7,061 nucleotides of DNA, taken from NCBI GenBank assembly GCA_021785315.1, contig JAJYFX010000093.1:1-7061 (forward strand), in the 5' to 3' direction. A program made the position numbers and the translations under genes. This stretch comes from Actinomycetes bacterium (GTDB lineage Bacteria; Actinomycetota; Acidimicrobiia; Acidimicrobiales; Acidimicrobiaceae). This document shows positions 1 to 6,532 of the stretch, in pieces; the stretch's first letter is position 1; each line of letters begins with the position of its first letter. The notes beneath the pieces were generated by a model. It searched no databases. It was not told where the DNA came from and worked only from the letters and a program-made list of their open reading frames with translations.

Positions 1-817
1 GATACTGAATGGAGAAGCTATCTTTGCCATCCAGGCTCATATCGAAACCTGCGTCACGCAATGCGCGGGCCTTGCGTTCCTCGACGCTCTTGCACCAAAC
101 AAACTCTTCGATGTCAGGATGATCAGCATTCAAGATAACCATCTTGGCGGCACGTCTGGTCTTTCCTCCAGACTTGATCGTTCCAGCCGACGCATCGGCG
201 CCACGCATAAAGCTCACTGGTCCGGAAGCCGTTCCTCCGCCCTTTAACAGCTCCTGAGATGAACGAATCTTAGAAAGATTGATCCCCGAACCGGAGCCGC
301 CCTTGAATATGGTTCCTTCTTCGACATACCAGTTCAAAATTGAATTCATATCATCATCAACTGCAAGGATGAAGCATGCGCTAGCCTGCTGAGGCACCCC
401 CTGGACTCCAATATTGAACCAAACCGGAGAGTTGAAGGCGGCGTGTTGATGGATGATCGCGTACTTCAGCTCGTCAGAAAAACTCTCCATCTCCTCGTCG
501 TCAGCGAAGTACCCATCCTTTATTCCCCAAGCAGTTATGGTGTCTACCACCCTGTCAGCGACCTGCCTCAAAGACCATTCGCGCTCTGGCGTTCCCAATG
601 TGCCACGAAAATACTTCTGAGCCAGGATATTGGTAGCATTCACGCTCCAAGTGGACGGCACCTCAACTTGAAGCTGCTCAAATGCTACTGAACCATCGAG
701 ATAGTTGGTGATTCGAGCATCGCGACGCTCCCATACAACCGTGTCATAGGGATGAACACCCCGTTCCGTATAAAAACGCTTAAGTCCAATTCCAGATCTC
801 TGAGGAGCTATCGCCAT
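1..817 (-). CDS. nrdJ: Vitamin B12-dependent (class II) ribonucleotide reductase, N-terminal part
   Basis: Reduces ribonucleotides to deoxyribonucleotides in the cytoplasm using adenosylcobalamin as radical generator, so it needs no oxygen. Translation gives 272 residues before the window edge; the family is usually about 900-1000 long, so the C-terminal two thirds are missing. Visible family signatures are NSPVWFN (129-135), the ACFIL segment with Cys148, which fits the first redox cysteine of the active site, the glycine-rich FKGGSGSG stretch (171-178), GGTASGP (194-200), and the long conserved block from SFMRGADAS through KSGGKTRRAAKM to DGKDSFSIQY. No ATP-cone domain precedes the catalytic part. 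The ATG at 817 is the only possible upstream start because the codon before it is TAA. AGGAAGG at 826-832 lies 8 bases upstream as ribosome binding site. It is transcribed away from the glycosyltransferase operon and preceded by two candidate NrdR boxes. Family call is firm. Confidence 0.95.
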   Translation of the reverse strand, partial: MAIAPQRSGIGLKRFYTERGVHPYDTVVWERRDARITNYLDGSVAFEQLQVEVPSTWSVNATNILAQKYFRGTLGTPEREWSLRQVADRVVDTITAWGIKDGYFADDEEMESFSDELKYAIIHQHAAFNSPVWFNIGVQGVPQQASACFILAVDDDMNSILNWYVEEGTIFKGGSGSGINLSKIRSSQELLKGGGTASGPVSFMRGADASAGTIKSGGKTRRAAKMVILNADHPDIEEFVWCKSVEERKARALRDAGFDMSLDGKDSFSIQY

Positions 818-825
818 TTATAAAA

Positions 826-832
826 CCTTCCT
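826..832 (-). promoter_or_regulatory. Shine-Dalgarno of nrdJ
   Basis: The minus strand reads AGGAAGG, ending 8 bases before the ATG at 817. It is one of only two clear ribosome binding sites in the window and supports the nrdJ start. Confidence 0.75.
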
Positions 833-1030
833 AATCAATCTGATGCGACAGATGAACCATTAATCAAAACTCATATAAAGATTTCTAAGAACAACTAGGA
901 CTGGTCACTAGATCGACCATATAATTGCAACAAATTCGTTAAGAGCCCCGTTACAACTGACTTCCCAAATCCGCCAATCTGCCTTACGCCGTTAATGATA
1001 CACCTTGGCCGTGACTGTGTCACGGGAAAA

Positions 1031-1046
1031 ACACTATATGTTGATT
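1031..1046. promoter_or_regulatory. Candidate NrdR box, proximal to nrdJ
   Basis: The plus strand reads ACACTATATGTTGATT. It matches the published NrdR consensus acaCwAtATaTwGtgt at 13 of 16 positions, including the core CtATAT. NrdR is the ATP/dATP-sensing repressor of ribonucleotide reductase genes and binds two such boxes. This one lies about 215 bases upstream of the nrdJ start codon. Confidence 0.7.
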
Positions 1047-1061
1047 TCATTGTCTAGATAG

Positions 1062-1077
1062 ATACAACATCATGTGT
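1062..1077. promoter_or_regulatory. Candidate NrdR box, distal to nrdJ
   Basis: The plus strand reads ATACAACATCATGTGT, matching the NrdR consensus at 12 of 16 positions. Its start is exactly 31 bases from that of the first box, about three helical turns, which is the spacing known for paired NrdR boxes. The pair together is much stronger evidence than either box alone. Confidence 0.65.
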
Positions 1078-1078
1078 A

Positions 1079-1107
1079 ATTCCATCACTGTAGTTATGAG
1101 ATGTCAA
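1079..1107 (-). promoter_or_regulatory. Candidate nrdJ promoter
   Basis: On the minus strand a perfect TTGACA (1107-1102) is followed after 17 bases by TGGAAT (1084-1079), a 4-of-6 match to a -10 element. Transcription would begin near 1072, inside the distal NrdR box, so that NrdR binding would block initiation. A second -10-like hexamer, TATAGT at 1038-1033 inside the proximal box, has no matching -35. Confidence 0.35.
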
Positions 1108-1147
1108 CAACCATAGGTCACATTTTTCGAATAAAATTCAAAAGCTA

Positions 1148-1159
1148 CCAGCTAGCTGG
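1148..1159. repeat. 12-bp perfect palindrome
   Basis: CCAGCTAGCTGG is its own reverse complement. It lies 64 bases upstream of the glycosyltransferase start and outside the NrdR boxes. An outer, interrupted arm pair also exists: GCTACC at 1144-1149 and GGTAGC at 1183-1188. It may be an operator for the rightward operon; no factor can be named. Confidence 0.4.
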
Positions 1160-1212
1160 GAATACCCCGAACAAAACTTATGGGTAGCAAACATTTCACC
1201 CATTGGTTAGCG

Positions 1213-1218
1213 TATTAT
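1213..1218 (+). promoter_or_regulatory. -10 element placed for leaderless transcription of the GT2 gene
   Basis: TATTAT (5 of 6 to TATAAT) ends 4 bases before the GTG at 1223. The expected transcription start therefore falls on or within a base or two of the start codon. No Shine-Dalgarno is present upstream, and an in-frame TAG at 1208-1210 forbids an earlier start. No good -35 is seen. Confidence 0.45.
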
Positions 1219-1222
1219 CATT

Positions 1223-2062
1223 GTGTTCGAAAACTTCTTCAACATTACGCCCAGCAATAATGCTCTAATCCGAAAAGGCCTGCCACAGAATCTATTGGAC
1301 TCCTTTAGACAACTGACCGTTGACCAGGGAGAAATATCGCCGGCCGCAATTCTTGTCCTGATTCCAGCCTTCAACGAGGAAGGCTCGATTCAAGATGTCA
1401 TTTCAAAAGTTCCGGCGACCGCATGTGGCCTGAACACGCAGGTACTGGTCATCGATGACGGATCGACTGACAACACATCTCGCATCGCCAGGTCCGCGGG
1501 GGCCGCGGTCTTAGAACTCCCCAAAAACCTAGGGCAAGGAGCAGCGCTGAAGGCAGGATACCTGTTTAGCCTCAGCAACAAAAACGCCTACGTAGCTGCA
1601 GTCGATGGAGATGGGCAATGGGATCCGAGTGACTTGGACCAGTTAATTGCGCCAATAATCAACGGAGATGCCGATTTTGCGCAGGGTTCCAGACGTCTGG
1701 GCACAACGGAAAACCGAGATCGAATGCGAAATCTTGGGGTGGAGTTCTTTACTCGCTTGGTGTCGCTAATCACCAAAACCCCTGTTGGCGATACCTCTTC
1801 GGGATTCCGAGCGTATCGAAGCGAAATTCTCGGAAAGGTGCGTCTCAGCCAAAGCCAGTATCAATCATCTGAGATTCTTATCTCCGCCATCTGCAATGGA
1901 GCGCGACTTTACGAGCATCCCGTAAAAATGTCGGTCAGAACTGCCGGGGCATCAAAGAAAGCCTCTAACTGGAAGTATGGAATCTACTATCTCCGTGCGG
2001 TAATCCAAACGGCAATCCGCGACCGCTACCTCTGCCGTATTCTCGAGCATGAAAGCGCATAG
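1223..2062 (+). CDS. Family 2 glycosyltransferase, DPM1-like polyprenyl-phosphate sugar synthase
   Basis: Probably transfers a sugar from a nucleotide donor to polyprenyl phosphate on the cytoplasmic face of the membrane. The GT-A fold is plain from residue about 42: IPAFNEE (47-53), IDDGSTDNT (77-85), the metal-binding region VDGDGQWDP (127-135), GSRR (155-158) and DTSSGFRAYR (190-199). These together fit the dolichyl-phosphate mannose/glucose synthase subgroup. At 279 residues it has no C-terminal membrane helices, unlike CsbB or ArnC, so it must use partner proteins for membrane work. About 40 residues precede the catalytic domain; no ATG is available there, and the GTG at 1223 is the first usable start. 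Its last 14 bases overlap the YfhO-like gene, indicating an operon and coupled translation. The sugar is unknown. Polyisoprenyl-phosphate hexose synthesis is inferred from subgroup and context. Confidence 0.88.
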   Translation: MFENFFNITPSNNALIRKGLPQNLLDSFRQLTVDQGEISPAAILVLIPAFNEEGSIQDVISKVPATACGLNTQVLVIDDGSTDNTSRIARSAGAAVLELPKNLGQGAALKAGYLFSLSNKNAYVAAVDGDGQWDPSDLDQLIAPIINGDADFAQGSRRLGTTENRDRMRNLGVEFFTRLVSLITKTPVGDTSSGFRAYRSEILGKVRLSQSQYQSSEILISAICNGARLYEHPVKMSVRTAGASKKASNWKYGIYYLRAVIQTAIRDRYLCRILEHESA

Positions 2063-4799
2063 TGTGACCGAAAAGGTACGCGTTCGCTTCGGCCGGGCTG
2101 CCTCCCAAGCCTGGCTTCAATTCGCAGTCGTGTCCATAGTTGTCTTGGTTATTCCTGGTATCTTTGGGCATCCGCTGGCCAGTGGAGACAACCTAATCCA
2201 GTTCAATCCCCTTAGGGTCCTATCGGCACAAATAGAACGCCAGGGAAATTTGCCGCTTTGGAATCAATTTGATTGGTCAGGTACCCCGCTGCTTGCAGGA
2301 TTCAATGCCGGTGCGTTTTATCCCACATCCTGGCTATATATATTTCTTCCGAGCGCTTGGGCGTGGGGTATAAGCCAGGGAGTTCCCTACTTCGTGGCCT
2401 CGTTTGGATTTTATCTTCTGATGAAGGAGACCGGCGTATCGGAATTCGTATCGCGGATAACAGGCTTATCCTTTGCCTTTGCTGGAGTCATGATGGCGCA
2501 GGGCGTCCATCTTGATATGATCAGCGGAATCTCCTTAGCTCCTTGGCTTCTCCTCTTCGTTTCCCGAATAATCGAGCCAAGCCTGCATTCTAGACTGCGC
2601 AATGCTGTCTACCTAGCGATCTGCTACGCGCTTATCGTCCTCGCTGGTGCTCCGGAAGCGATGCTGGACGAGTTGATCCTCTTAGCGGTGTTTTCATTGG
2701 CCAAGCTCGTGAAGTTCAGATCACAATGGCCAAAGAAGCTGCTCTGGCTGGCAGCAGCAGGAGTCGTTGCCATGGGAATCTCTGCGGCACAATGGGTGCC
2801 TGGTCTGGCGTACCAGAGGATATCCCAGCGCGCCAATCCAACGGCCGCTTTCGTAGCTACTGGCGCCTTCGCTCCGCAATACTTCTATTCCCTGTTTGCC
2901 CCATACCTTTTTGGTGGGCCTGGCCGAGGACTCCACTTTTACTTCGGCCCATTCACTTTTGAAGAAGTCACCATCTATCCTTCAATCGGTCCGATCATAG
3001 CCTTATTCACTACGATTGTCCGTGCCGTCAAAAGAACTCTGGACAGTGAACTTTTGCCATATCTGTTTGTCGCGGTAGTGGGCGTGGTTCTAGCTCTAGG
3101 CTCTTACACCCCTCTCGAGACTTTGCTTAACCATCTTCCCCTTTACGGACAGCAGCGTCTACAAGGACGCAATATCTTGGATCTTGATGTGGCGATGTTC
3201 GCCTTCTTTGGCGTGTGGCTTGACCGTCTATTGCATAAGCCAGAAAAAGCGAGCTCATGGACTCGGTGGATAGCTTTCCTGCCAGCAGCAATGATAACGC
3301 TAATTTACGGTGGCTTTCTCATCAACAGCACCTTCGTAACCAGATTCCTCCAGGCCCAAAGTCGACCTGGGCACCTGACCAACATAAGAGAAGCCTTCGT
3401 CTTCGCCATTGAACTGTTCATAGCCGTAGCGGCTGGCCTCATTTTTTTCAAGGTGCGCAGGCTTCCCCTAAACAAAGCAAAGATCCTGGTAACCGCAGCT
3501 GTCGTTGTGGACCTTGTCGTTTTCAATTTGTTCGGAAGCCTCGGAACCCCTAGCAACCTTTCGCAATTCAATTCGACTACCCAGCAGGAAGCAGCTATTC
3601 ACTCACTCATTCAAGATGGCTCCAGGTTCGCCCTTTACGACCCGAACCTTTATAGTTTCTCTGACCTCAACCGGTTCGGACAACCCGACCTGAACATAGC
3701 TGCCAGAAATCTTTCAATCCAGGGTTACAGTTCACTATCTTTGGCAGACTATGAGAACGCGACCGGAAGCCATACCCAAGGAGCTCTGTTGCCTCCACTG
3801 TTGGCAAGTTCTTTGGTGGACACGCTGGGTACAAAGGTAATTCTCACAAACTGGCGTTACCTGACGTCTCCCTACGGCTCACCCACTACGGTTCCTCTTC
3901 CGGATTTCTATCTGTCTAGCGGAGCCTCACCTAGTTCGCAGCACTCGTCATCCTCGCACCCAAACTTTCAGTCCTCACCGTTGCAGTCCGAACCTACTGC
4001 CACCTTTGGACTATTTGGAAGAAACCTGTCAATCACCGGGGTAGACGTGAGTCTCGGCCAACGTTTCTCGCCGTCGACAATCAAAGGAGTTGGCCTTCTC
4101 CAAAAAGACGGTTCGGTAATCCAACTAGTACCCGCGACCCCCGGCCCAAGTGACTCGGTTCCAGGCGCGATGCATTACTCGCTGCCCGCACCGGCCGATC
4201 TGAAAGCAGTCCAGGCCTTGGGCGTCGTCATAAAGCAGATTTTGCCCGCGCAGATTGCCGATCCGCAGCAGGCCTTGGTAGCTGGCGTTGGGGTGAACTC
4301 TACGACAGGGTATTTTGCGCTCAACGGCGAGCTCGAACCATATTTGACCTACCCCCATTTTCGCCCGTTGGGCACCAGCAGCAGCATCTCGATATTCGAG
4401 AATTCCAGGACTCAGCCAATAATCAAAACGGACGGGCCACAGACTCAGATCCTTAGTCGGTCTACCGCATTGAATGGCACCCTGCGACTAAGTGTTGTGT
4501 CATCGGGGCCATCGTCAATTTCGTGGGCTGAAGCTTACGCCCCAGGCTGGCAGGCGAGATACACTTCAGCAACCACAGGACACACATTTCAACTTCCTGT
4601 CGTAAAGGACGGTACGCTGCAAAGAATTCCCGTTCCTGCGGGAAAATGGAAGATTACCGTGTTCTATCACCCCGAGTCGGTCTATGTCGGCATCTGGATA
4701 TCACTGGCGACGATCCTTGGGCTAGTTGCCTATCTTGCTCAAAGATACATACGAGGGCGCATTTCGAAGAGATCAGCGGACAGCTCCAGTCGATACTGA
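2049..4799 (+). CDS. YfhO-family multi-spanning membrane glycosyltransferase-like protein
   Basis: Members resemble GT-C enzymes and are thought to move a sugar from a polyprenyl carrier to a surface polymer on the outer face; B. subtilis YfhO does this for lipoteichoic acid with CsbB. This 916-residue protein has a first helix near 22-40, then the family's hallmark outer loop: GDN with Asp47 (a candidate catalytic acid by GT-C analogy), QFNPLR (51-56), GNLPLWN (66-72), GTPLLAG (78-84) and FYP (90-92). Many hydrophobic segments follow to about residue 497. A large soluble C-terminal domain then contains a Ser-rich stretch (about 623-645) and the typical APGWQARY and VPAGKWKITVFYHP elements. 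A last helix (about 877-898) and a basic tail end the protein. The ATG at 2049 overlaps the upstream gene by 14 bases and has no Shine-Dalgarno, consistent with translational coupling. Family is confident; acceptor is unknown. Confidence 0.88.
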   Translation: MKAHSVTEKVRVRFGRAASQAWLQFAVVSIVVLVIPGIFGHPLASGDNLIQFNPLRVLSAQIERQGNLPLWNQFDWSGTPLLAGFNAGAFYPTSWLYIFLPSAWAWGISQGVPYFVASFGFYLLMKETGVSEFVSRITGLSFAFAGVMMAQGVHLDMISGISLAPWLLLFVSRIIEPSLHSRLRNAVYLAICYALIVLAGAPEAMLDELILLAVFSLAKLVKFRSQWPKKLLWLAAAGVVAMGISAAQWVPGLAYQRISQRANPTAAFVATGAFAPQYFYSLFAPYLFGGPGRGLHFYFGPFTFEEVTIYPSIGPIIALFTTIVRAVKRTLDSELLPYLFVAVVGVVLALGSYTPLETLLNHLPLYGQQRLQGRNILDLDVAMFAFFGVWLDRLLHKPEKASSWTRWIAFLPAAMITLIYGGFLINSTFVTRFLQAQSRPGHLTNIREAFVFAIELFIAVAAGLIFFKVRRLPLNKAKILVTAAVVVDLVVFNLFGSLGTPSNLSQFNSTTQQEAAIHSLIQDGSRFALYDPNLYSFSDLNRFGQPDLNIAARNLSIQGYSSLSLADYENATGSHTQGALLPPLLASSLVDTLGTKVILTNWRYLTSPYGSPTTVPLPDFYLSSGASPSSQHSSSSHPNFQSSPLQSEPTATFGLFGRNLSITGVDVSLGQRFSPSTIKGVGLLQKDGSVIQLVPATPGPSDSVPGAMHYSLPAPADLKAVQALGVVIKQILPAQIADPQQALVAGVGVNSTTGYFALNGELEPYLTYPHFRPLGTSSSISIFENSRTQPIIKTDGPQTQILSRSTALNGTLRLSVVSSGPSSISWAEAYAPGWQARYTSATTGHTFQLPVVKDGTLQRIPVPAGKWKITVFYHPESVYVGIWISLATILGLVAYLAQRYIRGRISKRSADSSSRY

Positions 4800-4821
4800 T
4801 TTCTCGAGTTTGCGCGAGCCC

Positions 4822-5772
4822 TTATGTGTCGAGCAAAGTCTGCGCAAAAATCTCTTCGATCTTGAATTGATGTCCAGTCAATCCCTGCTCGAATGAGTAC
4901 GCGACAGCGGCCTCAAGCGAGTTCCGGTTCCGGTTAATGCCATAAACATATGGGCAGCCACCAAAAATTCTTCGTTCAGCCTCGAAATAAGCATTGGCCC
5001 ATGCCAAATTAACTACGCGAGGAAAACGCTCCATCTGATCCGAATAGGCCAGCGACTGCGCGAACGCGTCGTAAATGCTCCTTGGCAGCCATGGGTATTG
5101 CGAAACAAGCTCACTCTTCGCCGCCACGATGTGCATAATCGGATAGATGCCGGTATAGCGATAATAGTCAGCTTCGACTTCCGGAAAATTTGGGAACAAT
5201 CGCGCTACGCCGGGATCGTTCAGCCAACGCTCCTCCACTTCCTCAATCACGACGATCGCGTCGAGTTTCCCTTGTGCGAAGAGCTCTTCAACCGGCTCGG
5301 ACTCAACTTTGATACTGACTCCATTTGGAACAAAATGAACCAGCTCTTCCCGTTCTGTCACCCATTCGATATCTTCGGGCCGTACCCCGTACTCATGCAG
5401 CAGCATGCCGCGCACCCAGAGCATTGTCGTAGTTTGGTACATAGGTGTTCCAACACGCTTGCCCTTCAGATCCATCGGGCTGGAGATCCCTGCATTCTTC
5501 CTGACCAAAATAAACTGATGGCGGAACATCCGATAGGGGAAAATCGGCAAGGCTATTAATCCTTGGCCGCGCTCCCTGGCCATCAAGTATGAGGACAACG
5601 AAAGCTCTGCGATATCGAACTCTTCGTTCCGGATCATTCGCTGATGGCGGTCCCAAGCATCGGACATTGGCAGGATCGTCAAGTCAACCCCCACTGGAGC
5701 CGCTTGCCCCGAAATTAGCGCTATGGTTCGGTCATATTCGCCCAGCGCCAAAGTAATACGGCAATTTCCCAT
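4822..5772 (-). CDS. 4,5-dihydroxyphthalate decarboxylase-like protein (PBP-like fold)
   Basis: Belongs to the Pht5-type family, cytoplasmic enzymes built on a periplasmic-binding-protein-like fold; the founding member decarboxylates 4,5-dihydroxyphthalate to protocatechuate. The 316 residues show family landmarks in order: LALGEYDRT (8-16), EFDIAELSLSSYLM (51-64), FRHQ (83-86), DLKGKRVGTPMYQ (101-113), WVRG (119-122), DIEW (134-137), TGIYPIMH (207-214), PYVYGINRNRNSLEA (274-288) and EQGL with EEIFA near the end. No signal peptide or lipobox is present, so it is not an ordinary transport-binding protein. TAA directly precedes the ATG at 5772; no good Shine-Dalgarno is seen. It is convergent with the YfhO-like gene (22 bases between stops) and downstream of the GtrA-like gene after a 202-base gap. 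No other aromatic-degradation gene is visible, so the substrate is uncertain; many relatives are uncharacterised. Confidence 0.82.
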   Translation of the reverse strand: MGNCRITLALGEYDRTIALISGQAAPVGVDLTILPMSDAWDRHQRMIRNEEFDIAELSLSSYLMARERGQGLIALPIFPYRMFRHQFILVRKNAGISSPMDLKGKRVGTPMYQTTTMLWVRGMLLHEYGVRPEDIEWVTEREELVHFVPNGVSIKVESEPVEELFAQGKLDAIVVIEEVEERWLNDPGVARLFPNFPEVEADYYRYTGIYPIMHIVAAKSELVSQYPWLPRSIYDAFAQSLAYSDQMERFPRVVNLAWANAYFEAERRIFGGCPYVYGINRNRNSLEAAVAYSFEQGLTGHQFKIEEIFAQTLLDT

Positions 5773-5828
5773 TTAGACCCAGCACCACAGAAGCGGCGCA
5801 CGCTCCCTTCATTGTCAGCCCATGGAAC

Positions 5829-5857
5829 ATTATCACAGTGGCAATAAGCAATTGCGA
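5829..5857 (-). promoter_or_regulatory. Candidate promoter of the decarboxylase-like gene
   Basis: On the minus strand GATAAT (5834-5829) is a 5-of-6 match to a -10 element and is preceded by TG two bases upstream of its first base. A poor -35, TCGCAA (5857-5852), stands 17 bases upstream. Transcription would start near 5822, giving a leader of about 50 bases. This would make the gene independent of the GtrA-like gene above it. Confidence 0.3.
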
Positions 5858-5866
5858 CTCTTGCCA
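5839..5866. repeat. Inverted repeat TGGCAA-N16-TTGCCA, possible operator
   Basis: Perfect 6-bp arms at 5839-5844 and 5861-5866 enclose a smaller palindrome, GCAATTGC, at 5848-5855. The element covers the candidate -35 of the decarboxylase-like gene, which is a typical position for a repressor or LysR-type site. No regulator gene is in the window. Confidence 0.35.
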
Positions 5867-5974
5867 TCTCGGACTTTATTGAAACGGGACAAAATATGGA
5901 TCCCTCGGCGCATAGCCAACAGGATCCCACGTTGAGCTAGAACATAGGCATTCAACCGGACCCAACTTCGGCGG

Positions 5975-6460
5975 CTAAAAGCTCGTCTTGCCAGATCCAA
6001 CCTTTGACTTTGTAAAAAGTATCTTGTCCATAACGGCGTATTTAGCGAACCACAGAACAGCAAATGAAGCTATATAGGCCCCGTCAACGAAAATCAGCTG
6101 GAAAAAATGCGACGCACCGACTATGTCCTTATGCGATGACGCGAAATCAGCTGACCAAGTCGAGAACACCAGGGATAGCGCTGCCATAACAAAGTACGGA
6201 ATAACCTCTTTGGAAATGTGCGACCGCCCCCGCTTTTGCCATGCCCAGTTGCGGTTCATAAAATATGACGGCACCGCCCCTGCCATCGTGGCGAAGATTG
6301 AAGAGCCCCGTGCGCCGAAAAGATGCAAAACTCCATAGGAAGCAATGAATACAATTTGGGAAATAATAAAGGATATTCCGGATCCGAGAGTATAGCGAAT
6401 GGCCCGCTGCCCAACCGGACCACGATACCAGTGCCTAAACTCTTGGAGATAGTAGCTCAT
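5975..6460 (-). CDS. GtrA-family membrane protein
   Basis: GtrA/GtcA proteins are small four-helix membrane proteins that work with polyprenyl-linked sugars, probably helping them cross the membrane for surface glycosylation. From the ATG at 6460 the product has 161 residues, near the family norm. Hydrophobic segments lie at about 23-45, 52-68, 84-102 and 119-140. The family signature is visible: an Arg-rich start followed by RYTLGSGISF (22-31), then MNRNWAWQKRG (68-78) after helix 2, and an aromatic helix 4 ending in FAKYAVMDKILF (138-149). A TTG 24 codons upstream (6532) would add a polar, non-family-like extension into the divergent promoter region, so I prefer the ATG. No Shine-Dalgarno precedes it. 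It is the natural partner for the GT2 and YfhO-like proteins, although it lies on the other strand about 1.2 kb beyond the end of that operon. Confidence 0.87.
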   Translation of the reverse strand: MSYYLQEFRHWYRGPVGQRAIRYTLGSGISFIISQIVFIASYGVLHLFGARGSSIFATMAGAVPSYFMNRNWAWQKRGRSHISKEVIPYFVMAALSLVFSTWSADFASSHKDIVGASHFFQLIFVDGAYIASFAVLWFAKYAVMDKILFTKSKVGSGKTSF

Positions 6461-6532
6461 ACCAGACGAGTCTAGGACAACAAGGTCAATACGTAAGGTA
6501 GCGCTTGATGCAATTCGAAGCTGGGGAGACAA
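6461..6532. promoter_or_regulatory. Divergent promoter region between GtrA-like and epimerase genes
   Basis: These 72 bases must carry start signals for both genes. On the minus strand TAGACT (6474-6469) is a -10-like hexamer ending 8 bases before the GtrA ATG, which would suit a leaderless transcript; no Shine-Dalgarno is seen. On the plus strand GGGGAG (6523-6528) serves as ribosome binding site 4 bases before the epimerase ATG. No convincing plus-strand -35/-10 pair was found. Confidence 0.4.

Larger units (their letters stand above)
818..1222. other. Divergent intergenic region between nrdJ and the glycosyltransferase operon
   Basis: This 405-base stretch is AT-richer than its flanks and has no convincing gene. 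Reading leftward it holds a candidate nrdJ promoter, two candidate NrdR boxes and about 200 bases of nrdJ leader ending in a good Shine-Dalgarno. The leader shows no B12-box motif, so I see no cobalamin riboswitch. It has one short inverted repeat, TGGTC/GACCA at 902-906 and 915-919. Reading rightward it holds a 12-bp palindrome and a -10-like element abutting the GTG start of the next gene. The only open frames inside are of about ten codons. Confidence 0.7.

Noticed and set aside
443..691. 82-codon plus-strand open frame within nrdJ
   Set aside because: It is antisense to well-conserved nrdJ coding sequence and has no recognisable features.
885..920. Eleven-codon upstream open frame in the nrdJ leader
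   Set aside because: It starts with ATG at 920 but has no ribosome binding site and no distinctive composition, so it is likely chance.
818..1020. Cobalamin riboswitch in the nrdJ leader
   Set aside because: Expected in front of some B12-related genes, but I could not find a B12-box-like sequence on the minus strand of the leader.
4800..4821. Bidirectional terminator between the convergent genes
   Set aside because: CTCG (4803-4806) and CGAG (4815-4818) give only a 4-bp stem with an 8-base loop and no U-tract, too weak to call.
5098..5559. 153-codon open frame on the plus strand opposite the decarboxylase-like gene
   Set aside because: Its translation resembles no family I know, while the opposite strand carries a continuous set of conserved family motifs; it is a shadow frame.
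5773..5974. Small gene or gene remnant between the GtrA-like and decarboxylase-like genes
   Set aside because: Open minus-strand frames run through here, but they overlap the flanking genes, lack ribosome binding sites and show no family motifs. Two GGATCCC copies 24 bases apart (5898 and 5922) look like chance.
6461..6532. 24-codon N-terminal extension of the GtrA-like protein from a TTG at 6532
   Set aside because: The extension lacks family similarity and fills the only space for the divergent promoters; the ATG at 6460 gives a normal-length GtrA protein.
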